14,844 bases of DNA from Alphaproteobacteria bacterium UBA2954 (GCA_002348585.1 DEBO01000107.1:1-14844), one strand, 5' to 3'; counted from the stretch's first letter, positions 1 to 7,766 are shown. Translations and numbers: made by a program. The notes: generated by a model not told the origin, from the sequence alone.

Positions 1-1162
1 GAACCATGCCGGCTTTCACCATGCCGTCATCCTGAAACCCTGTAAGCAGAGCATTCTCAGATAAACGCATCTGCGGTACAGCCGCGTGACCATTGCGTTC
101 CTCAGGAATAAAACAGATTTTGTGATGACGGCGTTGCTGGGGGCCAAGCTGGCTTACATCTGTCTGACCTAACCAAATCAAGCCCTTCTGTTGTCCCCGC
201 CATTCACCAGACAAAGCCGACATCAGCTCGTCCTGTCCATTTCCAGCAATACCGGCAATGCCCAGAATTTCACCTGAACGGGCAGCAAAACTAATCGCTT
301 CAAGCGGTGTGTCAAAGGGACCATGAGCTTCCCGCGATAATGCTGTTACCGAAAACAGGACTTCACCCTCCACCGGACCTGTTCCTGATTTCACCGCATC
401 CACTGTTTCGCCAACCATCAATTCTGCCATCTGATGAGTCGTCATATCCGCTGTTTCAACCTCTGCTACATTTCTGCCTCCCCGCAGAATGGTCGCACGG
501 CTAGTCAGCTTTTTGATTTCATCGAGCTTATGCGAAATAAACAGAACTGCACAACCAGATGACGCCAAACGGCGCAGAACATCGAAAAGCTGGTCAGTTT
601 CCTGCGGGGTAAGAACGGAGGTTGGCTCATCCATAATTAACAGGGAGGGGTCTTGCAAAAGGCATCGCACAATCTCTACCCGCTGTTGCTGGCCAACAGA
701 TAGATCAGCAACCACGCTATCAGGGTCAAGTGGAATGCCATAATCAGCAGAACGTGCTGTGATTAGAGTGCGAAGCTGTTCACGGTTCATTGTCTCTGGC
801 AAAGCCAGTTCGATATTTTCCGCTACTGTCAGACTGTCGAATAACGAGAAATGCTGGAAAACCATGCCAATTCCCATGGCCCGCGCCTGCTGCGGATTAT
901 TGATATGAACTGGCCTACCCTGCCATTCAAATCCTCCTGAATCAGGCTGGAGAAGACCATAGATCATTTTGACAAAGGTTGACTTACCTGCACCATTTTC
1001 ACCCAGAAGGGCGTGCAACTCTCCAGCACCAAGAGTGAAATCAACGTCATCATTTGCTACGAAAGTTCCAAATGATTTCGTTACATGACGCGCAACTAGT
1101 AAATGGCCTGTTGCAGGTGAAGATGGCTTGGGCATCAGACGGATACTGCCTCCCAGTTTCAT
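1..1162 (-). CDS. ABC transporter ATP-binding protein, nucleoside/BMP-type importer (3' end outside window)
   Basis: Cytoplasmic ATPase that would power an importer. I translated 387 codons and the frame runs off the left edge, so the C-terminus is missing. The first nucleotide-binding domain is complete: Walker A GENGAGKST (residues 54-62), Q-loop VFQHFSLF (101-108), signature LSVGQQQ (154-160), Walker B LLIMDEP (174-180) and switch His 211. A second domain begins near residue 265 with a degenerate Walker A, GIAGIAGNGQ (301-310), as is normal for the RbsA/YufO (NupO) type of tandem ATPase. The VFQHFSLF segment is typical of ATPases working with BMP-family nucleoside-binding lipoproteins, so a nucleoside substrate is likely but inferred. 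Permease genes would be expected further left. In-frame ATGs lie at 1189, 1171, 1162 and 1135; I chose 1162 because GAGG precedes it closely. It follows pyk by about 110 nt. Confidence 0.88.
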   Translation of the reverse strand, partial: MKLGGSIRLMPKPSSPATGHLLVARHVTKSFGTFVANDDVDFTLGAGELHALLGENGAGKSTFVKMIYGLLQPDSGGFEWQGRPVHINNPQQARAMGIGMVFQHFSLFDSLTVAENIELALPETMNREQLRTLITARSADYGIPLDPDSVVADLSVGQQQRVEIVRCLLQDPSLLIMDEPTSVLTPQETDQLFDVLRRLASSGCAVLFISHKLDEIKKLTSRATILRGGRNVAEVETADMTTHQMAELMVGETVDAVKSGTGPVEGEVLFSVTALSREAHGPFDTPLEAISFAARSGEILGIAGIAGNGQDELMSALSGEWRGQQKGLIWLGQTDVSQLGPQQRRHHKICFIPEERNGHAAVPQMRLSENALLTGFQDDGMVKAGMV

Positions 1163-1208
1163 ATGCCTCATCAGTGATATAGTGAGCATAGAAAGGAATC
1201 AAAATAGA

Positions 1209-1219
1209 GTCTATTAGAC
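1209..1219. promoter_or_regulatory. Small perfect palindrome upstream of the ABC ATPase gene
   Basis: GTCTATTAGAC is an 11-nt inverted repeat with 5-nt arms around a central base. It lies about 50 nt upstream of the ATPase start, in the roughly 110-nt gap after pyk. The same stretch has a weak promoter-like pair on the minus strand (TTGTGC, 17 nt, TCTATT). It could be an operator, but the site is short and could arise by chance. Confidence 0.2.
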
Positions 1220-1273
1220 CCTTCGGCACAAGCTCATTTGGTTGCTATCTGAGCTAAAAACAGGCAGCTTTGC

Positions 1274-2689
1274 TCAAATCGTGACAACACGAAGCGCATT
1301 TGTTGTCCCGGCAAGCCCAAAGGGCATGCCAGAAACAAGCACGATTGATTCGCCCTGCCGGGCAAGGTTACGTGCTTTAATCTGGGCAACAGCTTCCTTC
1401 ACAGCATCTTCGTAGGAGGATTCTTCCTGATGCGCTGTTTGTGTCCCCCACAAAAGACTGAGGCGGCGTTCCACTGTGTGTTCCGGCGAAAGGACAAGCA
1501 GGGGCTGGGAAGGGCGTTCCCGGGCCAGCCGAACCGCTGTATTTCCAGAAGCTGTGAAGGCGACAATCGCAGCTGCCTCAATAGTCTGTGCAAGACGCAC
1601 AGCTGCCTCAGCAACAGCATGATAGACAGATGTTTCAACCAGCAGGCGGCCAGGCCCGTCATGCGGGTTCTGCTGAATGTGGCCTTCTGCCGCCAAGGCA
1701 ATCTCAGCCATCATGGCCACAGCCATTTCAGGATAGTCCCCAACAGCTGACTCAGCTGAGAGCATGACAGCATCAGCTCCCTCAAAGACAGCCCCGGCCA
1801 CATCGGATGCTTCAGCCCGTGTTGGGGATGGAGCTGTTATCATGCTTTCCAGCATCTGTGTCGCCACAATGACAGGCTTGCCCACCTGCCGGCATTTTGC
1901 CACCAGCTGTTTCTGCACAGCTGGTACCTGTGCAGCTGGCAATTCAACCCCGAGGTCCCCTCTGGCCACCATCAATGCATCTGTTGCCTGAATGATTTGA
2001 TCTATTTGTGACAAGGCAGACGGTTTTTCAATTTTTGCCACAATATCGGCCCGCCCGCCAATTCGGCTTCTCGCCTCAAGAATATCGCTTGCCCGCTGCA
2101 CGAATGACAAACCAATATAATCCACATGGCTGTCAAGGGCAAAGGCCAAGTCTGCTAAGTCCTTCTCTGTCAGAGGCGAGACATCTAACGTCACATCAGG
2201 TAGATTCACACCTTTCTGACTGGATAATGTGCCTGAATGTTTGAGACGTGCCACGACATAATGCGCACCAAGCTTCATGACTGTAAATTCCAGCTTGCCG
2301 TCATCCATCAAAATTGTTGATTTGGGCTCCAAGCTTTTAAAGATATCTGCATGGGGCAAAGGAATGAAATTGGCGACACCATCCAAATCAGATGGCTGAT
2401 GATCCGGGAGATAAAAACAGACATCGACTCCTGCCGCCAGCGTTATGTCAGCCTGCAGACTGCCAATCCTATATTTAGGTCCCTGCAGATCTGCAAGAAT
2501 CCCGATGGGCCGCCCAATCTTTTCTTCAACAGAACGTATCGCCTCGATACGGGCAGCCTGCTCATTATGACTACCATGACTGAAATTGAGCCGGAACAAA
2601 TTCGCCCCTGCACGAGCCAGTGTTTCTATGGCCTTTTCAGTTGAAGATGCCGGCCCTAATGTTGCAACGATTTTGGTTGACCTGTTCAC
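1274..2689 (-). CDS. pyk: Pyruvate kinase
   Basis: Cytoplasmic glycolytic enzyme that transfers phosphate from phosphoenolpyruvate to ADP, giving pyruvate and ATP. The family pattern is complete. It has the N-terminal TKIVATLGPASS, FRLNFSHG with the phosphate and nucleotide contacts, ADLQGPKYRIG, the B-domain segment ILMDDGKLEF, catalytic Lys in VAKIEKPSAL, metal-binding MVARGDLGVELP, and the long ATQMLESM and PTRAEASDVAGA region. A C-terminal regulatory domain follows. The open frame extends to an ATG at 2734, but no ribosome binding site precedes it and the extra 15 residues fall outside the family alignment. The GTG at 2689 has GGAG six nt upstream and gives 471 aa starting VNRSTKIVATLG, so I chose it. 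The gene follows the MFS gene closely on the same strand and may be cotranscribed with it. Confidence 0.95.
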   Translation of the reverse strand: MNRSTKIVATLGPASSTEKAIETLARAGANLFRLNFSHGSHNEQAARIEAIRSVEEKIGRPIGILADLQGPKYRIGSLQADITLAAGVDVCFYLPDHQPSDLDGVANFIPLPHADIFKSLEPKSTILMDDGKLEFTVMKLGAHYVVARLKHSGTLSSQKGVNLPDVTLDVSPLTEKDLADLAFALDSHVDYIGLSFVQRASDILEARSRIGGRADIVAKIEKPSALSQIDQIIQATDALMVARGDLGVELPAAQVPAVQKQLVAKCRQVGKPVIVATQMLESMITAPSPTRAEASDVAGAVFEGADAVMLSAESAVGDYPEMAVAMMAEIALAAEGHIQQNPHDGPGRLLVETSVYHAVAEAAVRLAQTIEAAAIVAFTASGNTAVRLARERPSQPLLVLSPEHTVERRLSLLWGTQTAHQEESSYEDAVKEAVAQIKARNLARQGESIVLVSGMPFGLAGTTNALRVVTI

Positions 2690-2759
2690 CTTGCTCTCCA
2701 CAAGTGGTCGCTCGCTGGCCACAGCATAGCACATGAAACAAAAAGGGAAATTGAAATCA

Positions 2760-4049
2760 TCACTTCTCGCGAAGACGAAAAGCCACCATCAAACCGGCAA
2801 AAGAAGTAACAAGAATGGCACAAAAAGCCAGCCGGAAAGCCGCATCTGGATAGGACGCTGTGTTGCCTGAAGCCTGGAGGTCCAAAAGCATTCCCACAAA
2901 AGGCTGCAAAACAGCCCCAGACGCTACCGTTAGCGCATTCACGATGCCTGTAGCAGTGCCCGTAATTTCGTTTGGTAGAACATCACGCACCAAGGCAAAG
3001 CATGTCGCCATAGATCCACCTGAAAACCCAATGATAATGACAGTGGTGACAGCAGCAGGAAGAGGCAGATCTGGCATAAAAATCAACAAAAACAGCATTA
3101 GACATAGAGTAATGCTGCCACCAATTAAAATTGGCTTGCGTCTACCTAGCCTGTCTGACAGCCAGCCCGCAGCAGGCGCCCCAACCGCCCAGCCAAACAG
3201 AAGAAGTGACATTAAAAATGCCGCGTGTGGCCGAGCCAAATCATATGCAACCATCAGATAAGGTGTTCCCCACAACCCCCCAAGTGTCAGCATCGGCCCA
3301 GATAAAGTCAGCGCGACAAAGGAAATTTTCCACACCTCAAGATTGGATGCAGCACGCCGCAAAGACAGAAAAAAGGCCACTCTATCAAATCCGTTATCAG
3401 TGATTTGTGGCTGGTCACCTGGCGCGTTCCGCACTAGACCAAAGACCAGCACAGCCAAACCAAATCCCAAACCACCAAGGAGAAAAAGGCTGCTGCGCCA
3501 GCCAAATTCATCAACAAAGAAAGCTAAGGGGGCTTGGGCAACCATGCCACTGGTCATGGCCGTGAACATGGACAGCCCCGCCAGAAAACCAAACTGATGA
3601 GGAGGAAACCATTTCCTAGCTAGTGCGAGTGATCCCAAAAACCCTACCGAACAGCCGACACCGATAAGAATGCGCCCCAAATAGGCAATCTCTATCTGCA
3701 CTGCGAGACCAAACAGAACAGAACCGGCCGCCGATAGACCAAGCGCACAGGTAAGTAATATGCGTGTGCCAACTGTTTCCAGCAATGCTCCTAGCGGAAT
3801 TTGTAACAGGACATAAGGATAGAAATATAAAGCAGACAAGGTCCCCAACATGGCCCCGCCAATTGCAAATTCTGTCATCAGGTCAGAGACCATGACAGAC
3901 GGGGCAACCCGGTGGAAAAACGCATAGCCAAAACTGATTGCTGCCAAGGCCCACACCAGCCAAGCATATCCTTTTGTGGGCCTTCTGTGATGTTTCAAGA
4001 ACGGCTTTCTATTATGTCGTAAAACTGAGTTGGCCCTATTATCAGACAT
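2760..4049 (-). CDS. MFS permease, substrate unknown
   Basis: Inner-membrane secondary transporter of 429 aa with about twelve hydrophobic segments. The cytoplasmic N-terminus (residues 1-27) is basic, with His and Arg clusters. Both copies of the MFS loop motif A are present: GALLETVGTR between TM2 and TM3 (residues 87-96), and the more canonical GWLSDRLGRR between TM8 and TM9 (295-304). A hydrophilic central loop (about 207-240) joins the two halves. The segment LYFYPYVLLQIPLGALLE recalls MFS subfamilies annotated as hexuronate/phthalate-type or nitrate/nitrite-like permeases, but I cannot assign a substrate. The ATG start has AAAGG seven nt upstream. Pyruvate kinase lies directly downstream, so import of a carbon source feeding lower glycolysis is possible, but that is context only. 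Confidence 0.87.
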   Translation of the reverse strand: MSDNRANSVLRHNRKPFLKHHRRPTKGYAWLVWALAAISFGYAFFHRVAPSVMVSDLMTEFAIGGAMLGTLSALYFYPYVLLQIPLGALLETVGTRILLTCALGLSAAGSVLFGLAVQIEIAYLGRILIGVGCSVGFLGSLALARKWFPPHQFGFLAGLSMFTAMTSGMVAQAPLAFFVDEFGWRSSLFLLGGLGFGLAVLVFGLVRNAPGDQPQITDNGFDRVAFFLSLRRAASNLEVWKISFVALTLSGPMLTLGGLWGTPYLMVAYDLARPHAAFLMSLLLFGWAVGAPAAGWLSDRLGRRKPILIGGSITLCLMLFLLIFMPDLPLPAAVTTVIIIGFSGGSMATCFALVRDVLPNEITGTATGIVNALTVASGAVLQPFVGMLLDLQASGNTASYPDAAFRLAFCAILVTSFAGLMVAFRLREK

Positions 4050-4077
4050 ATATTAACCTTTTAATGCCACCCCGTTA

Positions 4078-4092
4078 TGACTACCCCAGTCA
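4078..4092. promoter_or_regulatory. Inverted repeat in the divergent intergenic region
   Basis: TGACT-ACCCC-AGTCA, two perfect 5-nt arms around a 5-nt spacer. It lies about 30 nt from the MFS start and immediately upstream of the candidate -35 box of the metallo-hydrolase gene. That position would suit an operator serving both divergent genes. The arms are short, so this is tentative. Confidence 0.25.
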
Positions 4093-4098
4093 AAATAA

Positions 4099-4127
4099 TT
4101 GACCTGCAGCAGATTTCGATTTATTTC
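4099..4127 (+). promoter_or_regulatory. Candidate promoter for the metallo-hydrolase gene
   Basis: A TTGACC hexamer (five of six bases of the sigma-70 -35 consensus) at 4099-4104 is followed after 17 nt by TATTTC at 4122-4127, a weak -10 box. Transcription from here would leave a leader of roughly 65 nt before the ATG at 4200. The -35 and spacing are good and the -10 is poor. Confidence 0.35.
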
Positions 4128-4199
4128 CCTTCCCTGTCTATCTGGATAAATGAGAGATTACCATGAGAAAGATCTGCCAACGCAAGAAAGCCTGTCTCA

Positions 4200-5264
4200 A
4201 TGAAAATTTCAACATATTCTCATTTACAACTCGTTATCATTTTTTTCTGTGTTGTTCTGACAGGGTGCGGACCGATGATGTCAGAGAGAAACATGACTGA
4301 AAAGAACTCTCCAAATTTCAATGTGTCTGAGGGTCATTTTGAAAATACGGATGGCACAGCCAACGAAAAATCACTGGTTGAACTTCTTAGCCTGGCACGT
4401 GCATATTTCAATAGCCCTAATGACCCTAATGAAAATTTTGGTTTTAACGTGCTTGATCCAAACAACCAGCCAGACAGTGAAAGGCAAGTTGTCTGGATAG
4501 GCCATTCAACACTTTTAGTCAGTATAGATGGCATGCATATATTGACTGATCCTGTCTTCTCTGACCGGGCATCACCTTTCAGCTTTGCTGGACCAAAGCG
4601 TGTTGCTCCACCTGCCCTAACTGCAGAACAGATGCCAAAGCTTACTGCTATCCTTATTTCACACAATCATTATGATCATCTAGATCTGCCTAGTCTAACT
4701 GAACTGGCAAAACGCCAGCCTAAAACATTTTTTTTAGTTCCACTGGGCCTTAAATTACTTCTTAATAATAATGGAATAACTAATGTTGTTGAGCTTGACT
4801 GGTGGCAGCAAACTACAATTGGAGAAGCAACATTCACAGCCACACCGTTACGTCACTGGTCATCACGCTCACAATTCGATCGCAATAAGACCCAATGGGC
4901 CGGGTGGATGGTGAACTGGCCTGACTATTCTTTCTATTTTGCTGGTGATTCAGGGTATACAGAAGATTTTAGGGTCACAAAACAGAGGCTTGGAGCGCCT
5001 AATTTGGCAGCCCTGCCTATTGGCGCATATGAGCCGCGTAATTTTATGAGGGATTCGCATATGACACCTGAAGAAGCTGTTCAGGCCTTAGAGGATATGG
5101 ACGCAGCACAGGCTGTGGCTGTTCACTGGGGCACGTTCAAGCTGACCATTGAGCCTTTGGCTGAACCTCCAAAGCGCCTGAGAGCCGAGCTGGCGCGCAG
5201 AAATCTTCCAGCAAACCGTTTTCTGGCCCTTACCCATGGACAGAAACTGCCGCTTCAGCCCTAG
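4200..5264 (+). CDS. MBL-fold metallo-hydrolase lipoprotein, NAPE-PLD-like
   Basis: A 354-aa metallo-beta-lactamase-fold hydrolase with a lipoprotein signal. Residues 1-23 form a signal peptide ending in lipobox LTGC, so Cys23 would be lipidated and the enzyme sits in the cell envelope. The metal site is complete: HNHYDH (155-160), His219 in RHW, Asp250 in AGDSGY, and His309 in HWGTF. The motifs FDRNKTQWAGW, IGAYEPRNFM and VAVHWGTF closely follow the family of N-acyl-phosphatidylethanolamine phospholipase D (COG2220 type), so a zinc-dependent phosphodiesterase or lipase acting on envelope phospholipids is the likely role; the substrate is inferred. The start is fixed because the frame closes at 4164-4166 with no other ATG between, although no strong Shine-Dalgarno is visible. 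It is the only plus-strand gene in the window and converges on the dioxygenase gene with a 23-nt gap. Confidence 0.87.
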   Translation: MKISTYSHLQLVIIFFCVVLTGCGPMMSERNMTEKNSPNFNVSEGHFENTDGTANEKSLVELLSLARAYFNSPNDPNENFGFNVLDPNNQPDSERQVVWIGHSTLLVSIDGMHILTDPVFSDRASPFSFAGPKRVAPPALTAEQMPKLTAILISHNHYDHLDLPSLTELAKRQPKTFFLVPLGLKLLLNNNGITNVVELDWWQQTTIGEATFTATPLRHWSSRSQFDRNKTQWAGWMVNWPDYSFYFAGDSGYTEDFRVTKQRLGAPNLAALPIGAYEPRNFMRDSHMTPEEAVQALEDMDAAQAVAVHWGTFKLTIEPLAEPPKRLRAELARRNLPANRFLALTHGQKLPLQP

Positions 5265-5274
5265 ATAATTTTTT

Positions 5275-5287
5275 AGCAGCGCCTGCT
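5275..5287. repeat. Short hairpin between convergent genes
   Basis: AGCAG-CGC-CTGCT gives a perfect 5-bp stem with a 3-nt loop in the 23-nt gap between two convergent stop codons. A run of six T (5269-5274) precedes it on the plus strand. The T-run is on the wrong side for a standard terminator in either direction, so its role is unclear. Confidence 0.3.
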
Positions 5288-6502
5288 TCATCTCGCTTTT
5301 CTGGCCCGCTTTATACGGGCCGCCATGCGCAAACCTGACCAAAGCTCCTCACGCTCCATGTAGCAGCCGCGAAGCCAGCGCCCGCCACTGGCTGGGTCAA
5401 ATGATGTGCGCCCATGCAAAACCCGCCGATTATCAAAACATATCATATCCCCTTCACCGAGCTTGAAAAAGGCTTTGAACTTGTCAGAATTTCCCAGCTG
5501 ATAGGCTTTTTTCTGCGCGCTATAGAGCCTGTTCATCTCATCAAGGCTGCCGCGCATCGGCGCACGTAGCCAGGATGTCCAGCGCACCTCATCAAGTTGA
5601 CCATCCTGGCCCAGATGAAACAGCGGCACCGTCATGCGGTAATCAGAAGTTTTCGCCTTGTTCACAAAATCAATCGGGGTCTGGCTGAGCAAATCAAATG
5701 TCTGCCGATCTGTAGTGCGTATATATTCAGCCACAGCAAACCCATCTGTCAGAGTGGACAAGCCGCCATCTGAATCATTCTGCAGACAAAATAAAAACTG
5801 CAGGCCAGGCATGTATTCACGCGTGGCCAAATCTGTATGCGCACGCAGTTCCTCACCAGTATACGCATTAGAGTCCGCGTCAACTTTGGTTTTTACCTCA
5901 AAAATGCGCCCAAAATTTGAGCTGCGGATAACGCCAATCTTCTCCGGCAGGGTTTCGATCATCTCTGGCACAGCAGGCAGGCCTTTGACCAGAACCGCAC
6001 CATATCGAACAAAGATCGTCAAAAAGTGGTAATATTCATCCTCATCATCTAGAACACGGCTGCCATCAATCTGAGGAATATTTGTGAAGCTCTCCGCATT
6101 CCAGAGCTGAGGGGACAAATCTACCTCAAAATCAGTATCCCCATACAGCCCGGTCTGATAAAGCCAACCAGAATGATAACGCGCCTGTCCTGTATCTGAT
6201 GGCGTCAATTTATGTGACCATGTCACATGGACAAAGCCATCCTCTGCGATCTGCGCCCCGCTGATATGAAAGTCATCTGGCACATGAATTGGGTCAAGAA
6301 GCGCTTCTCTTGTCACTGCGTGGGTTGTGTCATCCGCAACGGAATGTTCCCTTAAATCGGCAGCCAGATGAAAACTTACCTTGCCATCTTTATATCTGAC
6401 TTCAAGGCCAAGAGGGTGGACGTCAACAGACATAATTGGGCGTAAAGAGTAAGTATCAAAATCAGGCGTAAGCATAGCGGGAGTATGATGCTGGTCAGGC
6501 AT
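5288..6502 (-). CDS. Gamma-butyrobetaine dioxygenase-like Fe(II)/2-oxoglutarate oxygenase
   Basis: Soluble non-haem iron oxygenase of the TauD/BBOX group, which couples 2-oxoglutarate decarboxylation to substrate hydroxylation, typically gamma-butyrobetaine to carnitine. In the numbering from the upstream GTG, iron ligands are His225 and Asp227 in RAHTDL and the distal His366 in RVLHGRTSF. Arg378 or Arg381 in RWLRGCYMER would bind 2-oxoglutarate. The N-terminal region (about 30-120) matches the DUF971-like domain of BBOX proteins, but the zinc-binding cysteines of that domain are absent. Start choice: the longest frame begins with a GTG at 6511, but AAAGG ends eight nt before the ATG at 6502 and would overlap too closely with the GTG. 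The protein from 6502 is 404 aa. Trimethyllysine or another betaine substrate is possible. No carnitine genes are adjacent. Confidence 0.87.
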   Translation of the reverse strand: MPDQHHTPAMLTPDFDTYSLRPIMSVDVHPLGLEVRYKDGKVSFHLAADLREHSVADDTTHAVTREALLDPIHVPDDFHISGAQIAEDGFVHVTWSHKLTPSDTGQARYHSGWLYQTGLYGDTDFEVDLSPQLWNAESFTNIPQIDGSRVLDDEDEYYHFLTIFVRYGAVLVKGLPAVPEMIETLPEKIGVIRSSNFGRIFEVKTKVDADSNAYTGEELRAHTDLATREYMPGLQFLFCLQNDSDGGLSTLTDGFAVAEYIRTTDRQTFDLLSQTPIDFVNKAKTSDYRMTVPLFHLGQDGQLDEVRWTSWLRAPMRGSLDEMNRLYSAQKKAYQLGNSDKFKAFFKLGEGDMICFDNRRVLHGRTSFDPASGGRWLRGCYMEREELWSGLRMAARIKRARKAR

Positions 6503-6625
6503 GACAGTCACCTTTCAAAAAAGAAAAAATCTCTATTACAACGAAGCCACATACTCTGTTCCACGCAAACGCCTGAAACCGTCTTTTTCAGCCCTGAATA
6601 CGCCAACAGAAAAAGGCAGAAATAA

Positions 6626-7003
6626 AAATTCTGAATGAAAAACACTGCCAGGCCAGAAGGTAAAGGCGCCGGTCAGGAACAAAGCAAATAAATGCAGAGA
6701 CGGCATCATCCACTTATGCCGCTTTACGTTGCCAGCGCGGGCTGCCCTTATCGCAAAAAAAGAGTAAACAGGCTAAGCAGATGATTAGGACTGAATAATC
6801 CCCGCAGGCGCAGCTCATAAATAAAAAAGGCTGGACAGGGAAACAATATCCAAAATCACAACCCAGATTTAGCCAGGCGGGCGTTTCCGCATGCTGCCTT
6901 TAATAATGACAAACTGGGCTGCCCAAAGACATAAGGCTTCAAGAGCTGCAAGCAAATGAAGCTGGAATACCTGTGATGTTGAAAGTAACGGCGCAACGTT
7001 CAT
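6626..7003 (-). pseudogene. Broken DUF2306 membrane protein gene
   Basis: The 510-nt gap between the dioxygenase and SMR genes holds a decayed gene. An ATG at 7003, 18 nt after the SMR stop, opens 44 codons starting MNVAPLLSTSQVFQLHLLAA and ending RKRPPG, then TAA at 6869-6871 where the family normally has Trp (GWIWV). The same frame goes on as IWVVILDIVSLSSLF. At an A6 run (6823-6828) the match shifts to another frame, YELRLRGLFSPNHLLSLFTL, and at an A7 run (6755-6761) it shifts back, giving AIRAARAGNVKRHK and FTFWPGSVFHSEF. Joined, these follow the DUF2306 predicted membrane protein pattern from end to end, as I recall that family. The last frame stays open to TAA at 6536-6538 beyond the usual family end. 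The lesions are one nonsense codon and two compensating homopolymer frameshifts, so it is very probably not functional. Confidence 0.8.
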
Positions 7004-7021
7004 AAAAATTTTCGCAACAAG

Positions 7022-7354
7022 TCAGCTGTGCGCTGGACTATAAAGATTGACCAACACAACCCCGATAACAATCAAAAACAAGCCGAAGATCACCGGCAGA
7101 GATAAATTCTGCTTGAAAATAACAATACTAGCAATCGCTATGGTGAAAATGCCGAGTCCGGACCAGGTCGCATAAACAATTGGCACAGGTATGGTTCTGA
7201 GCGCAAAAGTCAGCAGGTAAAACGAGGCCATGTAACAAATCCCTAAGCTCACGGTGGGAAAAATTTTGGTAAAATTCTGTGATGCTGGCAACAGCATTGT
7301 TCCAGTCACTTCCAACAGAATGGCAAAAAATAGATAGATATAGTTCAGGCTCAT
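7022..7354 (-). CDS. Small multidrug resistance (SMR) family transporter
   Basis: Four-helix inner-membrane transporter of the EmrE/QacE type that exports cationic drugs or related compounds by proton antiport, usually as a dimer. The membrane-embedded Glu is present in AILLEVTGT (helix 1), together with the conserved ICYMASFYLL (helix 2), IVYATWSGLGI (helix 3) and the helix 4 ending VVLVNLYS. The longest frame starts with TTG at 7366. The ATG at 7354 is preceded by GGGGA five nt upstream and gives 110 aa, exactly the usual family length, so I chose it. The gene lies 37 nt after DUF3147 and 18 nt before the DUF2306 remnant. A role in quaternary ammonium or polyamine export is possible; the substrate cannot be read from the sequence. 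Confidence 0.9.
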   Translation of the reverse strand: MSLNYIYLFFAILLEVTGTMLLPASQNFTKIFPTVSLGICYMASFYLLTFALRTIPVPIVYATWSGLGIFTIAIASIVIFKQNLSLPVIFGLFLIVIGVVLVNLYSPAHS

Positions 7355-7391
7355 CCTGTTCCCCAATTATCAGCCAGCATATCCTTTACGG

Positions 7392-7742
7392 CTAAAGAAT
7401 ACGGAACCCAATCGATTCAGAAAATAGATTAAAGACGTAAATACAGAAAATTGTCAGCACAATACTTCCAGTTGCTGCGGCAAAAAAGCCAAATTTTCCA
7501 ATCAGCCAGGGAAACAAAAAAAACATCGGCAGAGTGGGCGCAATGAAAAATAACGTGTAGGTGATGTGGTTGGCAATTTTGTTGTGTGATGCGCCTTCAA
7601 AATGCATCCAGAATATAACCAGCAATGTGGTCAAAGGAAGAGCTGCGATCATGCCGCCAAATTTATCGCTGCGTTTGGCAATTTCCGTAATTAATACAAT
7701 GAACCCGGCCGTGACAAACAGTTTGGTGAGAATAAATGCCAT
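7392..7742 (-). CDS. DUF3147 family membrane protein
   Basis: A 116-aa integral membrane protein with about four hydrophobic helices. The pattern LITEIAKRSDKFGGMIAALPLTTLLVIFW matches what I recall of DUF3147; the function is unknown. The start has GAGG six nt upstream of the ATG, and that GAGG lies just behind the duplicated guaA tail (TIEWE and a TAG stop, 7752-7769). This placement suggests the gene was originally the next cistron after guaA and has since been separated from it by the inserted islet. It is probably cotranscribed with the SMR gene that follows. Confidence 0.75.
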   Translation of the reverse strand: MAFILTKLFVTAGFIVLITEIAKRSDKFGGMIAALPLTTLLVIFWMHFEGASHNKIANHITYTLFFIAPTLPMFFLFPWLIGKFGFFAAATGSIVLTIFCIYVFNLFSESIGFRIL

Positions 7743-7755
7743 ACTGAGCCTCTAC

Positions 7756-7766
7756 TCCCACTCAAT
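7756..7766. repeat. Distal attachment-site repeat (duplicated guaA 3' end)
   Basis: TCCCACTCAAT here is identical to 8912-8922 inside the end of guaA. On the minus strand the wider copy (7752-7769) reads ACT ATT GAG TGG GAG TAG, encoding the same TIEWE-stop ending as GuaA. It is not part of any intact gene here and sits just before the DUF3147 ribosome binding site, as expected of the chromosomal remnant left after integration into guaA. Confidence 0.7.

Noticed and set aside
307..743. Two plus-strand open frames at the left end
   Set aside because: They run antisense to the ABC ATPase, whose Walker A, signature and Walker B motifs are intact on the minus strand.
2860..3597. Several plus-strand open frames opposite the MFS gene
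   Set aside because: They overlap each other and run antisense to a clear twelve-helix permease; their translations are basic and proline-rich, typical of antisense shadows.
4163..4253. ATG at 4163 as a start for the metallo-hydrolase
   Set aside because: It is in a different frame; its short product ends soon after the hydrolase start and shows no signal peptide or family motif.
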